From: Micrasema longulum
Taxonomy: Eukaryota; Arthropoda; Insecta; Trichoptera; Brachycentridae
Assembly: GCA_022494885.1 (NCBI GenBank)
Contig: JAGVSM010004947.1
Span: 62,001 to 126,000, forward strand
DNA length: 64,000 nt
Direction: 5' to 3'
How positions within the stretch are numbered: position 1 is the stretch's first letter; every line of letters begins with the position of its first letter. The translations under genes were made by a program, and so were the position numbers. Below, piece after piece: positions 33,059-44,229 of the stretch. Under the pieces are notes generated by a model. It did not search any database. It saw nothing but the letters and a program-made list of their open reading frames with translations, and was not told the origin of the DNA.

Positions 33059-33169
33059 AATATAATGTTAAAAGGATACTTCTAAAAATTCGCGAAGTCT
33101 ACTTCGTCACTAAGATTATGACAATATTTCTACAATGATATTTTTTTATTATTTTGGGTTCTATATATT

Positions 33170-34140
33170 TTATTTATATATTTTATTGGACACTTTATAT
33201 ACATATACAATATATATACATATGAGGGCGGGCATATTGCCATAAGGCAATTTCTTTCTACCTACCCAAACCGTTCAGTTTGAGAAAATAATAAATACAT
33301 GGGCATATTGAATCTTACAATTTTTTACAAAAATTAAAAACAAAGATTAACAAAATAAAAATATATAAAAAAAAAAATTAACACTCTACTATGAAGAGAG
33401 GAGAGGGGATGGGAAGGAAAGAAGAAGGAACAATTTAAATAGTTAGATAGTGACATTTTAATCTTGACTTAAATGTTAATAAAGAAGTTCAGAAGTTCAG
33501 AAGATGTACAAAACGAAAAGAAAGGACAGAGAATTCAAAATTATATGAAAGTAAATTAAATTATTTTTATCTCAAGGATCATTATCAAAATTCTTTCGGG
33601 TTAACTAATGAGTTTAAATAATGCTATTTCAATGAGTTTAAGTATTTGATTTTTAGTGTTTATCCTTCGTGAGTGTGATTTTTGTCAATTATGATTTCTG
33701 AAAAACAAAGGGTAAAAAGTCATAAGTAAAAATATATTACAATGAGAATAGTAATGGTGAATGCACGTGTGTTATCTGTTCAATAAATAATTCTACGTCG
33801 GGTTTATTTTTTAAACTATTAATTTCGAGAATTTATAGGTTGTCAAGTTTATGGCCTTTGGGTGCAATATGAATTATTTTTGCATTATTGTTAAATCAAA
33901 GGAATGTTTTTTTTCTATTAAATGATTGGTGAAATTTGAATTATCTTTTTTACTAGACCATGATTGTATGTGCTCTTTTATGCGTGTTTTAAAGGCTCTA
34001 CTCGTTTGGCCTATGAAGCATATATTTTTACAGTAATTACAATTAAGAAGGTAAGTTCCTGAGTTGGAAAACTTATCTTTTTTATCTTTAGTACTAACTA
34101 ACAAATTAGCTAAGGAACGATTATTGTAAAAGGCTGAGGT
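33170..34140 (-). mobile_element. Penelope-like element (PLE): GIY-YIG remnant and 3' UTR
   Basis: The minus frame 34140-33874 reads NNRSLANLLVSTKDKKDKF, then SGTYLLNCNYCKN, FIGQTSRAFKTRIKEH and SNFTNHLIEKKHSF. This is the GIY-YIG endonuclease domain of Penelope-like elements, with GTY and FIG in place of GIY and YIG. After one stop, a frame reading KGHKLDNL…DVELFIEQITHVHSP continues the usual C-terminus. The 3' UTR includes a CT-rich stretch and cggtttgggtaggtagaaag. It ends near 33170. The reverse transcriptase part is absent; truncated near 34140 by A/T-rich sequence. 3' UTR relatives lie at 36912, 40150 and 50450. Confidence 0.85.
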
Positions 34141-34144
34141 GCAT

Positions 34145-34790
34145 TTATTTATTTATTTTTTAAATTTATTTTGTTTGAATGTACAAATATATTTTTTTAA
34201 ATGCGTACAAATATACACAAATGAATACAATTAAAAGGGTTAAGAATATTTTTCTGCAGGTAAATGTCAGTAAAATTGGCATAAATTGAAATTCCGATAA
34301 TCAACAGACACCTGTTTTTTTCTCGGGGTACGCTATTTTCTATAACGGTAGAAGAGACGAGAGACGCTGGCGCTCATTTCCGATATCAAAATAATCGACG
34401 AAATGTTCAAACTGTCAAAAGTTTGGCGGGAAAAGCTATCAGTTTGAAAGCTTTATTTGTTTTGCTCAGAACTGAAAATAGGCAGTATATTATTATCTAC
34501 GTGTGCCACTTTACTGCCAGACATTTGGGGTAACGCTCCAAATGCACCGCTAAATTGAAATGGACAAGCAAAGTCAATTAAAGCATGAACAATCCACGTG
34601 TATGGCTGATTGTTGATATTCCCATTAAGGACTTGTCACGTGTCAATCGATAAAGTGTCAAATGCTTTGTCGTTAATAAAATAAAATGAAAACAAACGCC
34701 GATTCTACAAATCTCTAACGGATTCATACTGTTTTGTAAAATGTACTTATAGTTTATGTATTTTTGTGGGAATGCTTTTTTCTAAATTGA
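34145..34790. other. AT-rich DNA, nothing recognised
   Basis: Begins with a (TTTA)n run at 34146-34165. A moderately G+C-richer patch at 34315-34440 has no assignable content. Confidence 0.4.
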
Positions 34791-34794
34791 TTTA

Positions 34795-34875
34795 TTCCGC
34801 TTCGTGGTTAAATAGTCACTGCGTTTGCCTACCATGCAAGAGATCTCGGGTTTTATTCCCGACATCGCGAGCCTA
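34795..34875 (+). repeat. SINE-A head only
   Basis: Head blocks tccgcttcgtggttaaatag and cgtttgcctaccatgcaaga, with a B-box half tcgggttttattcccgacat. The body was lost. Confidence 0.65.
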
Positions 34876-35210
34876 AAGCAATAGTGAGAAATCTCCAAAG
34901 AACTTATTCTGCATTGAAAGTATTTTACTCTCATTTTAACTGGCATTCTGAAAAGGTTTTTAAATAAATTGTCTGTAACAGGCGCACAGAGCATGACAAG
35001 AAAGGTAGTTTTGGGAGTTTTTTATCGAGTTCTTGCATTTATTTATCACGGGACCACTGTATACGTGTATTCCTTAAATATTTACCTAACTATCGGATAC
35101 AATTAACAGGTCAATCATCGGTAATATTGCTTTTATTGAAATGATGCAAAGTGATATATTTATCTGACCCCTAATAACTTAAGAAAACTTTATCAAATCA
35201 ATTCACATTT
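34876..35210. other. AT-rich DNA, nothing recognised
   Basis: No motif; the frame 34782-34994 (-) only reads through the SINE head. Confidence 0.4.
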
Positions 35211-35214
35211 TAAT

Positions 35215-35510
35215 AATTTTTCCAAATGTTTGTAGACAAAATACTGTTTTACCATTTTGCCTGCGTTCATGGATGTTCAAACATAGGCAAAATGGTGAAT
35301 GTTATACAGTGCGTAAAGTGGCCACTTTAATCAGACAATAATAGGTCATAAAACCTGTAAATGCGTAGAATTCCATTCTCTCTTCTCTAAAATGTCTCTT
35401 TCCCTGTTGCAATTTGTTCATTTATATTATTTAATACTATAATTTATCAACAATGTTTTTAGATTGAATAATTCAATAAGATGAATCTCTAAAAAATATC
35501 AATGAAATCG
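35215..35510. repeat. FB1 partial copy with a small inverted repeat
   Basis: The outer flank (ccaaatgtttgtagacaaaa) joins directly to ttttaccattttgcctgcgt and its inverse caaacataggcaaaatggtg. Then come gtaaagtggccactttaatc, the arm, and an interior scrap at 35455-35510 (gaataattcaataagatgaa). Confidence 0.7.
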
Positions 35511-35790
35511 TTTTCTGTATTTCAATCAAGCAAGTTATAAAACTAAAATCCCTCCCCTCTCCTTACTTCCTAACCATCCCATCGTCAGGCCAGAGTGACC
35601 CTAGACTGGATTGCCTGACCTACACACGCAACGCAATCATTTTACGGCATCGCAAGTTCGGTCGCACTGAGTTATTTTCGTTCATATAAGTGCTTTGCTC
35701 CTTTTGCAAATGGGCATATTTTACGTGCGTGATACAGGGTGACCATGCATCTGAAATACAAAAAAAAACTGTATCTCTAAAAAAATAAGA

Positions 35791-35862
35791 AGATTTTTTC
35801 AATACTTGGTGTTTTGTGCTAGTCACGACTGTAATTGGGCCTCCTGTTGTCTTTTGGTTAAA
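35791..35862 (+). repeat. SINE-C 3' fragment
   Basis: ttcaatacttggtgttttgt and gactgtaattgggcctcctg match the SINE-C body; no head remains. Confidence 0.65.
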
Positions 35863-36910
35863 ATAAATACATGTTTTACACAAAGAAAGTTAAAACGTTG
35901 GCTTCATGTTAATAGTTAATATTATTTAAAATGTGACAATTCATAAGTTCTGTAAATATTTTACTTTTGAATTATCTTTTTGTCCAAGTTCCTTATATCC
36001 TTTAAAATAACAAACAATCTTAAGTATTTTATTATTTATTACTTCAAGTGCTAAAAATGACAAACATTTATAGTTATTTAAAAAACATTTAACTACCAGT
36101 CAAGAAGTCTACATACCTAGTCGTAAAATGATTTTATTTTAAAATAACAAAAATCTGTAACAATTTTACTCGAAAATTTAAAAAAAATAAATTATTTTAT
36201 GTTACCTATCAAACCTCTAAGCCTCAAGGCCTGTTGTGGTGCAAAAAAGCAGAAATCAATATTTTTTTTTTGTTTATTCATAAAAACTTAGATTTATTGA
36301 CAAACTGATAAAATTATTTCATAAAATTATATTGGTACTTAGCCGTTTAAAATATTATACTGTATTTAAAAAAATACAGTATAAACTTAAAGAAGTTACA
36401 TCTTTTAAAATTAAATTAGTTTATTTCATTTATTTTATATCCTATGCAGCATTTTCTTTTTCATATAGTTTATAGCCTACTCTTCATGTATTTTTTTGTA
36501 CTATGTTTCTAAACACTTAACATTAATTTATTTATTTATCCTGTATTTATTGAATTGAATATTATTTATTAATTCATGAGGTATATTATTTACATGTAAA
36601 ACCTTTGCGGGCATAAACACAAAATAATGAGAACAATAATAATAATTGTATTTTCGTCAAAATGGGCGTCAACGTGTTTAATAATACTTTTTTTACCGAA
36701 CTCTTTTTTTTCCACTTTAGTGAAAACTAGAAAACTATTTAATTTGTTTTTTTTTTTAGTTTTATGTAGAGCATAGATTAAAGTAACACACAAGTTTGAC
36801 ATCAATTATTGTATTTGGTTAAAATTAGATATTGTGTACGTTTACGTTATTATTTTTGAGTTACGGTTTACATAAATTGTGACCATAGACATATTTTAAG
36901 AAATTGCATT
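35863..36910. other. AT-rich DNA with a SINE-C scrap
   Basis: A SINE-C tail fragment (aaggcctgttgtggtgcaaa) lies at 36217-36255. Nothing else was recognised. Confidence 0.45.
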
Positions 36911-36911
36911 T

Positions 36912-37080
36912 TATCTTATAATTTTATACAATATTAAAAACAAAACCTAAAAAACACTTACTATGAAGAGAGGAGAGAAGATGAGAAGGAAAAGAAAGAA
37001 GAAAGGAAAAGGAACTACTCAAATATTTAGATAAGGACATTTCAATCTTGATTTAAATGTCAATAAAAAAGGGGCGTTTC
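36912..37080 (-). repeat. PLE 3' UTR fragment
   Basis: ctatgaagagaggagagaag, the purine-rich tract, then gacatttcaatcttgattta match 33380-33480 on the same strand. The terminal gtttgggtaggtag block is missing. Confidence 0.65.
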
Positions 37081-37327
37081 TGAAACTGCGAAAGAGGAGG
37101 CAAGAAAGCTAGAGCGATGAAAGGGTATTAAAAGTGTTCTTTTGTTACTAGAATGAAGAGATAGTCCATTTTGTGATAGAGGTTGGAAGAGCTCTTTCAG
37201 ATAAACAGGCAAAGTGGGATTACTTTACATATGTGAAGAAGTGATAGAATATGAATGCTTCTTCAATGCTTGATACTGAGCCAGTACGTACACTACAGAT
37301 ACGTTGTACGTCACGATGTTGAAACAT

Positions 37328-37588
37328 CATCATCAAAATCATTCCCTTTCCGCGCTTAATGGTGCACAGGGCACTGTATTCGTACATTAATCGCAGCGTA
37401 TCTTGATTTTTTTTTGTTACATGAAGGTAAGATAATCGGTGTTACGCTTCAGGTACCAGTCCAGAGACTATCAAATATTTTGGTGTGAAAACACCCTTTA
37501 AATGAATGTTTTATATCAACCATGTCGGGAATCGAACCCGAGACCTCTTGTATGGTAGGCAAACGCGCTGACCATTACACCACGAGGG
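37328..37588 (-). mobile_element. SINE-A, full-length with target-site duplication
   Basis: The head on the minus strand is well kept (ctcgtggtgtaatggtcagc, B box ggttcgattcc), and the (GAT)n tail is at 37328. Direct repeats cgatgttgaaacat (37314-37327) and cgatgttgacacat (37589-37602) flank it with one mismatch in 14. The head is the closest to a consensus tRNA-like promoter in this window, suggesting a young copy. Confidence 0.85.
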
Positions 37589-37602
37589 CGATGTTGACAC
37601 AT

Positions 37603-38120
37603 TGTTCTACGAACTTTTCTAATTCAAAGATCTTGTGACAATGGTCACCCTACAGCGAAAGGGCATACAGCGGTGCGTGTTGACCCCGCCATATAAAATA
37701 AAATGACTCCAGACACGACCATGTAACGCAGAATTCCTCGTGTGACCATTCGATACGCGGGAATAAGTTCACACGCCAAAGTAGGCCTTATTATCATTCT
37801 TTATTATTACAATTAGCGTAAAAGGTAAGAAGAAATTCTTCAGATGAATATGCGGGCGCTTTTTACGATTCAAATCAAATTAATTACCGCAAAAAACGTT
37901 GCGGTCCGAATCGTCTCTAATAAAGAGAATAAAAAGTTAATGAGAGTAATTTATCATTTCAATTGGGGTCAAAAGTGATAATTTATTAAGTTTGATCTAA
38001 AGTTTACCAAAACAAAATGCGAGGAAAATTACAATAATCCAAACTTTGTTGGGGAGGTTACAAAAAATTCCGAAAAAATATGGAAAAAATGAGAAAAAAA
38101 ATTACTATGAAGAGCGCATA
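37603..38120. other. Unassigned, mixed composition
   Basis: Includes a G+C-richer part (37620-37770) with a ccatataaaataaaatgact word that could be mistaken for a TATA box. There is no supported exon. Confidence 0.3.
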
Positions 38121-38124
38121 AAAC

Positions 38125-38960
38125 AATTTAGTTTTTTTTACGGTGATTGAGTATATAAATCACCTCCGTTTTGCAGACGATATAGTAATAATAAGTGAAG
38201 AAGTAAATGAACTGGATTCTATGGTAAAAGAATTACACGAAGCCTCTAGAAAGATCGGTCTGGAAATGAATTTAGACAAAACCAAGATTTTGAGTCCAAT
38301 ACCTAGCAACATATGTACCGGAAGTAAAACTATCGGTGCTGTTGACGAGTACATTTACCTTGGGCACAAAATCAAACTGGAAAAATTTAATCAAACTGTA
38401 GAACTGCCTAGACGAATCGGATTAAGTTGGTCTGCGTTTGGAAAGCTGAAACACGTTTTCAGAAATAAGGAAATCCCAAAAAATTTGAAGGCCTAAGTCA
38501 ACAACTCTTGTGTTCTGCCGGTGGCAACATACGGTCTTGAAACCATGTCACTCACTGCTAGAAGTGTTCACAATTAAGTGCACTCAGCGGTCTATGGAAA
38601 GACAAATGTTGGGCGTCTCCTTAAGAGACCGAATAAGGAATGAGGAGATAAGACGCCGTACAAAGGTGACCGATATCGCAGAAAGAGTGAAAAGACAAAA
38701 TGGTAGTGGGCGGGTCATGTGGCGAAACAAGAATTCGATAGGTGGACCTCCAGAATACCAAACTGGAGACCCTACAAAAGTAAAATAAAAGTAAGGAGAC
38801 CACAGAGGAGATGGACTGACGACGTCGTCGAACTCATAGGCCATGGATAGAAACAGAGTGCCCAGGACAGATAAACATGGAAAAATTTGGAAAAGGCCTA
38901 TATCCAGCAGTGAAGAGAAACGGGCTAATAAGAAGAAGAAGATGACAGTGATTGAGGTAT
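38125..38960 (+). mobile_element. LINE-R (RTE-type) reverse transcriptase C-terminal part
   Basis: The frame from 38143 starts in RFADDIVIIS (the catalytic ADD motif), then GLEMNLDKTKIL and EYIYLGHKI, the usual RTE-type motif order. A frameshift follows near 38496. In a second frame come ERQMLGVSLRDRIRNEEIR and RTKVTDIAERVKRQ. Then, with more shifts, KW-x-WAGHVA and RRPQRRWTDDVVELIG, and the 3' end aagaagaagatgaca near 38945. At least three frameshifts make it dead. The thumb motif region LPVATYGLET also reads in part at 38516-38546. Confidence 0.9.
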
Positions 38961-38999
38961 TATTTAAAATGAAAACTTCCGAATACCACTTATGACCAC

Positions 39000-39090
39000 C
39001 AGACTTATATTAGGTGTATTTTCCACACATAACTATTCACAACAATGTTTTAAGTATGTCCAAATGCTTGCAGGTAGGTTGTACTTTCTA
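39000..39090 (+). repeat. FB1 outer-flank scrap
   Basis: aacaatgttttaagtatgtc and caaatgcttgcag correspond to the FB1 flank. Confidence 0.4.
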
Positions 39091-39600
39091 TGAACAGTCT
39101 AGCCGCTCAGTCAAGTGACTGATTTGACTATTTGGCGGCGACACATACCAACAGCTCGACTCGTCAATTCGAAGCAATTCAGGGGTGGAGCAAATCGATC
39201 AACCCTCGTATTATCATTAAATCAAATATCCCATTAACACTATTTTGAACACTGAGAAGGCAAATGAAATGTTGATTCGAAATTAAATACCGAAGTAAGC
39301 GTTATTTTGAGTAATCGCATTTCTTACTAAGACTAATATGGCGTTCGCAGAGAGATAAATTTCCCACAATAAAATTTTGCCACGTAAAATCAGACGATTA
39401 TTTCACCTCTCTAGTAATATTGGTAGTTAAAATCCAATAAAATTTATTTTATATTGAGAGTTATGAAACTTTATAGGGTTGTTATCGATTGTACATTCAT
39501 TTAAGTTATAGTTGAAGCTGTTGCGTTAGTGTTTTCAGCAAAATATGCTGTTTACATATATTTGTAACTAAAAACGTATTTAAGATACGAGTATGTATCA
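39091..39600. other. Unassigned sequence
   Basis: The patch 39095-39200 is less A/T-rich. No repeat match or motif was found. Confidence 0.35.
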
Positions 39601-39604
39601 CAAA

Positions 39605-39685
39605 AAGACGAAAACGTTTAAGAGAAGGAAATATGTAAGTTGAGGCATTTTCAGAGGATATGACCTGTTATTGTCTTGTTTAAAA
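39605..39685 (-). repeat. FB1 arm scrap
   Basis: taagagaaggaaatatgtaa, gttgaggcattttcagagga and tatgacctgttattgtcttg are a diverged FB1 arm. It abuts a LINE-C 3' end. Confidence 0.6.
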
Positions 39686-39689
39686 TACT

Positions 39690-39990
39690 ATATTATTTAA
39701 TAAATTTGTAAAAAATTTGGTTACTGGGTTTAGGTCGAGAAAAATCGGAAAATTTACTCAAGATACTTTTCTAAATAATTAATTAATATTACATAACTGT
39801 ATAGTAAATTAACAAGTAGGTAGTAATGTTATTGATTATTTTTTTCTCAAAAATGTCTGCCTTAAAACAAGTTGTACCTAGTTAGGCAGACCAGACATTA
39901 TCCAGAGAAATCTATTACCTAGGTGTGTATGTAGTAGATAAAGTAATTGTTATTTTTGTTAATAAACTTTGATTATTATTATTTATTTAT
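39690..39990 (+). mobile_element. LINE-C 3' end, second copy
   Basis: aatttgtaaaaaatttggtt to ctgggtttaggtcgagaaaa corresponds to the KFVKKWLLDLGREKS end at 31430, here frameshifted. The UTR tgtctgccttaaaacaagtt, tgtacctagttaggcagacc and the ATT-type end match 31550-31690. It is truncated further than the first copy. Confidence 0.8.
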
Positions 39991-40149
39991 TTAAACCTTC
40001 AAGTTAAAATAATAAGTATTTCTTCGGAATTATTGCTAAAAGATGCTCGCTTATGAAATAATCTACCAACTAATTTCAGAGACGCTCCTTCTTTATTTGC
40101 ATTCAAACCACGTATGAAATATTACATCCGTAAGATTTGAGTTTTTATT

Positions 40150-40430
40150 TTCTCCCCCCTTTTTCCTTGCAACTATATCCCCGCTCGTTTCATAGTATAA
40201 TTTAGATAGTTAGTCAATTTTCATTTCCAAAAAAAAATTGTAGTTTACTGTTTTGTTTTATTATGAAAATATTTTAATATACCTACAATATATTCATATA
40301 CCACTGATTTTCTCAAATTGAACGGTTTGGGTAGGTAGAAAGAAATTGCCTTAAAGCAATATGTCCTCCCTTATGCATGTGTATGTAAACTAGTATATAA
40401 AATGTTCGAATAAATTAAACCAAAAAACAG
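40150..40430 (+). repeat. PLE 3' UTR fragment
   Basis: The CT-rich part (tctcccccctttttccttgc) and gtttcatagtataatttaga are followed by the conserved end aacggtttgggtaggtagaa and agaaattgccttaaagcaat. Opposite strand to the copy at 33170. Confidence 0.7.
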
Positions 40431-41005
40431 ACTGTTCAAAAGAAGACTTGGTCATAAATTTGTACTAGAAAAAAATATACATAATATTCAAATACACATA
40501 ATTAATTTTAAATATTATCTGTTTTTAATAAGGGGATAAGGCGTGCTCATATTAATTTAAATAAAAAAAAGTAATACATATTAAAGGATGAGGAATGTGA
40601 AATTAGGTAATAAGTTTGCAAAGAAATAGGAAGAGGAACCTGGAAAGAAAAGAAATGAAAAGTAAAAAAAACAATGAAATGAACATAGGGTTCTAAGGAT
40701 ATATAGTAATCTTGCAGCATTTTACACATAGTAACATTCGCCATCATAGGCAGGTGAATATTATGTAAACGAGTATATAATATATTAGTTAATAAGAAAA
40801 AATTTTTTTTGAAATAATAAAGTAGCAAATAAAAACATAAGTATAAAAAAATCTAAATGAATATTTATGTCAACACCAATAGTGAATCAAAACTATCGGT
40901 ACGATTTAAAACGATCCATGTGTTATTTGTGAACATGAAGATTCCTAATCAAACTATTACTAATATTAAATTTTATCAAATATTTATATAAAACCACTTA
41001 CCGGC
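40431..41005. other. AT-rich DNA, nothing recognised
   Basis: A purine-rich patch at 40590-40680 faintly resembles the PLE UTR but not enough to call. Confidence 0.4.
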
Positions 41006-41008
41006 TTT

Positions 41009-41254
41009 TCTATGTCTACCGGTTTCGAGACATACAATTTAACCAACATTCGAAACCCACCATAGTTGTTACACAAAAATATAAAAAACCCACGACACGC
41101 ATTTTAATAAGCACATGCACTGATTATGACATGTCGTGTTGGTTTAATATTTTTGTGTTACAATTTTGGTGAAGGTGTACAGTGGGTTTTGCATGTTGGT
41201 TTAATTGGTGTCCTGACGAAGAGACGGGTACGTGTCAAAACCGGTAAACATAGA
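41009..41254. mobile_element. FB2 short foldback element
   Basis: The left arm starts tctatgtctaccggtttcga and contains tttaaccaacattcgaaacc and gttacacaaaaatataaa. The right arm carries the inverse: aatatttttgtgttacaatt, gggttttgcatgttggttta and aaaaccggtaaacatagaa. The arms differ by about 25 bp because the right one has an extra tcctgacgaagagacgggta segment. No open frame; superfamily not identified. Confidence 0.7.
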
Positions 41255-41259
41255 ATACA

Positions 41260-41845
41260 TTTAGTTAAATGTTTAAACACAAAGTTAATGCTTTAAATAT
41301 TAATAATATATTATTATTATAATTATTAGGCTTAGATTTGTACGGAGAATAATTGTTAATAAATAATTAATTACCAATAACGTTCAGTCATTAATGTAAC
41401 TTTTATCACAAAACGTCTATTATTTACCGCCTCCAGATTATAAACAATTTTATTTACCATTGTTTCTCATCACAGATGCACAATCAAAATGATATAATAT
41501 TTCTTTAATTATCCCCAGATCACGCGTCATTAAAATTCTTGATTTGATTTAATGAATGCCTTGCCAACAAAATGAAAATAAAGCTCGTCATAAAACACAA
41601 CTTAGATTAGCACTTTTGTGTATGTCGCACATTGTTTAGTTTGAATGAAAATGTCTCGTTTATCTGTGAGCCGAGAATCGGAAACAAGGATACAGTTTGC
41701 ACTTTTCGAAAAGTGCAATGGGTTTGTTTGCAGACTGGTTGAATTAGTTGTACCGGTCGTATGTTGCATTATTACCTATACCCACCCTTGATACCTGTAT
41801 GTTGCGATGAGAAAAATTAGTAGTTGTTTTTATTTTTTATTGGTT
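41260..41845. other. AT-rich DNA, nothing recognised
   Basis: A short perfect palindrome, gcacttttcgaaaagtgc, at about 41699-41716 is the only structure. Confidence 0.4.
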
Positions 41846-41849
41846 AATA

Positions 41850-42600
41850 TTTATTTATTTATTTTGTGCATTAACGCCCAAAAGGCATTTACAAAAAATA
41901 AAAATGAAATACATGCGAACATACTAAATAATAAACAGAATATACAGAAAAAAAATGTGAAATTAGTTAAAATGGATATGATAAAAAGTTTTACAAAGTA
42001 AAAAAAAAAAAAAAACAACAATAACAAAGGTATGCAAGAAAAAACAGTAAGCGTATAAACAAAAATGCAAAGATATAAGCTTATGAAATAAATTCTGTAA
42101 AGCAAACAATAAATAAAGTGTTACGGTAAGCAAGAAAGACATTTTAAAGTTAAATTAATAAACAAGCAAGCATATATTATCACGAAAAAATAAGAAATAA
42201 AAATATGTATCTATGAAATGCGTATTTGCCAATACTACAATTCAATTTGATATAATAGTACAAAATAAAAAACAAGTATAAGGTAATAAAAATAAACAAG
42301 TAAGTAAATTTTTAATTTATAAAATTGAATTGTTAATAATAGTTTGACGAACAGCTACAAATAAACTTGATATTGTGGACTCATAAGATGGTAAAGAATT
42401 GGACAGAATGTCTGCAGCCGTTACATAGGTGTTACCTAACCAATGCAGTCTCGGTATCAATGAATTGTTTTGTTGGTTGGAAGAAGTACTGGAGCAATGA
42501 AACAATAAAAAACTCCTAGTGTTGACAGCAGGTACTCTAAAATTAATCAATTCAAGTATTTTTGGTGCGTAATATCTCAGAATAATAATGCGCTAAGCTA
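41850..42600 (-). mobile_element. LINE-J3 C-terminus and 3' UTR
   Basis: The minus frame is open from about 42595 to 42317. It reads RIIILRYYAPKILELINF, RVPAVNTRSFLLFHC and LIPRLHWLGNTYVTAADIL. The R-x-P…N-T-R…F…R…L-x-N…D pattern is that of a Jockey-like ORF2 end. The UTR extends to a (TTTA)n at 41851-41865 next to taacgcccaaaaggcattta. A related terminus lies at 24660. Intact over what is visible, 5'-truncated. Confidence 0.75.
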
Positions 42601-42639
42601 TAGAGGAGCCCAAACGTAGGAAAAACGTATTAACATTTA

Positions 42640-42965
42640 TTTCAACAGAGAGGGAAAACATTTTTGAGAAGGGAATATGGAAGTCTAGGCATTTACAGGG
42701 CTTATGCTTGAATTGAAGAAATATGGATGTTCAAACATAGGCGAAATGGTGAATGTTACAAAGTGTGTAAAGTGGCCACTTAAACCAGCCAATGAAAGGT
42801 CATAAGCCCTGTAAATGCCTAGACTTCCATATTTCCTTATTTAAGGTATTCTCCATCCCGGTTGTTATTTGTTAATCTTAATGACTCCCGAGGGGGTAAA
42901 ATACAGTATTTTGTCTACGAACCTTTGGGCAAACTCAAATATTGTAACAATATCTTAAATTTAGT
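42640..42965. repeat. FB1 foldback copy
   Basis: The left arm (gagaagggaatatggaagtc to tttacagggcttatg) joins abruptly to the interior gaagaaatatggatgttcaa. Then come atggtgaatgttacaaagtg, taaagtggccacttaaacca, the outer arm, and the flank ttttgtctacgaacctttgg. The left arm is of the cagagagggaaaac subtype, the right one of the ctccatcccggttg subtype, so the two arms come from different FB1 variants. Confidence 0.8.
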
Positions 42966-43850
42966 AAACTACATTCTTCATGTTGTAAGGAAATAGAGAT
43001 GTTTCTTCGGAGCGATAGCTACAAGATAATACAAAAATTGATTTATTAAGCTGAAAAGTGTATGTACTTGTACGTTGATGCTAAGCATTACCGACAACGT
43101 TGACGCTGTTATTACGCTGAATTACACATACGCCTTTTAGTAAATACATTCGCCCTTTTATTAGGTTAGTTGTAAAGACGTCAGTCTAATAAAATGTTTT
43201 GAAATAATAACTAATAACTCCAAGTGCGCACTGATAAAAATAAGCGCAATATAAGTCACAGTTGTTGCGCATTGCGTGCGACACGCACGGGTTGCACGTG
43301 CACGCACACGCACACGCACACGTCGTGTGTAGGATTTTTTGTGGCGGGTTTATCGCTCGTATCTTATGTCATTCCGCTAAAATGAAGTTCGATTTCGGCT
43401 CGTAATTGCTGAACGTCTTCTCTTGACAATTTTGTAACGTGTAACGGTTTATTCCAAAGCTGATTAACATTTAAATTATGTCAATGTATAAGGGCATGTT
43501 TGCGAGCTTAACGTATCGAAGTATTCATTTAAGTTCAGTGGCATTTATAAATAAAATAAAATTTATAAAATCAAGTAGAGGTTCTACTTCCCATTTTATT
43601 TTTTTTATTGAGTTTAACAGGCGTTTATTTTGTAGAACTCCATATTATATTTATCATTTCAATATTAAATTTTTAATTTAATGTCATTTGTATCTATCGC
43701 AGTATCAAACATTCGTTTGAAAATGTCCCAACAAGGCGAAATATTTGTCGGATTTTTTTTTTGATTAAAAAAAAATTTTTGAATGATTTTCGAAATTTAA
43801 TGAATTGATGGACAAAGTAAAAAAATCTATGAAATGAAATTTAGTGGAGA
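42966..43850. other. Unassigned, with a CG-rich microsatellite neighbourhood
   Basis: 43255-43400 is G+C-richer around the (CACACG)n repeat. Otherwise A/T-rich; the frame 43478-43681 shows no motif. Confidence 0.35.
43297..43324 (+). repeat. (CACACG)n microsatellite
   Basis: Units cacgca and cacacg repeat within a region of several further CACG words on both sides. Confidence 0.75.
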
Positions 43851-43851
43851 T

Positions 43852-43975
43852 GAGTCCGCCTCGTAGTGTAGTTTGTTTGCCTACCATACTGGGGGTGTGG
43901 AGTTCGATTCCTGGTAAGGTCGAGATTAAATATTTATTTATGTCACATTCCATTAACAGGGGTCATTCAACCATC
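43852..43975 (+). repeat. SINE-B head
   Basis: gtccgcctcgtagtgtagtt and B box agttcgattcctg. It is preceded by the aaatttagtggagatga end of the SINE-B upstream segment. The body is short. Confidence 0.6.
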
Positions 43976-43984
43976 GTGGAAGTC

Positions 43985-44225
43985 GATCTGATGGCCAACT
44001 GATGGATCTGATGTATGCAGAAAACGAAGAAGACCGAGAAAGACATGGCACAATCAAGTCCATCAAATACTTGAAGATGGACATGTCAAGAGTAGGAATA
44101 ATCGGCGTGCGTGCATGATAAGATGTATGAATGTAAAAGAAGCAAGGTCTGTATGCAAAGACAAAGTGATATGGCGTTCCTTTCCTCTCTGCCTACTCCT
44201 ACGGAGAAACGGCGTGATGGTTTGT
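43985..44225 (+). mobile_element. LINE-G 3'-terminal fragment
   Basis: Aligns with the reverse complement of 30737-30960. Frame pieces RMNVKEARSVC resemble the CMNMEEARNVC of that copy, and both share the 3' end acggcgtgatggtttgttgt, whose tail has (GTT)n here. 5'-truncated. Confidence 0.7.
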
Positions 44226-44229
44226 TGTA

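Noticed and set aside
37620..37770. TATA-like word ccatataaaataaaatgact in a G+C-richer patch
   Set aside because: No initiator at the right distance and no downstream exon.
41851..42105. 84-codon hydrophobic minus-strand frame
   Set aside because: Poly-Phe/Leu from poly-A tracts in the LINE-J3 3' UTR; the real LINE-J3 coding end lies at 42317-42595.
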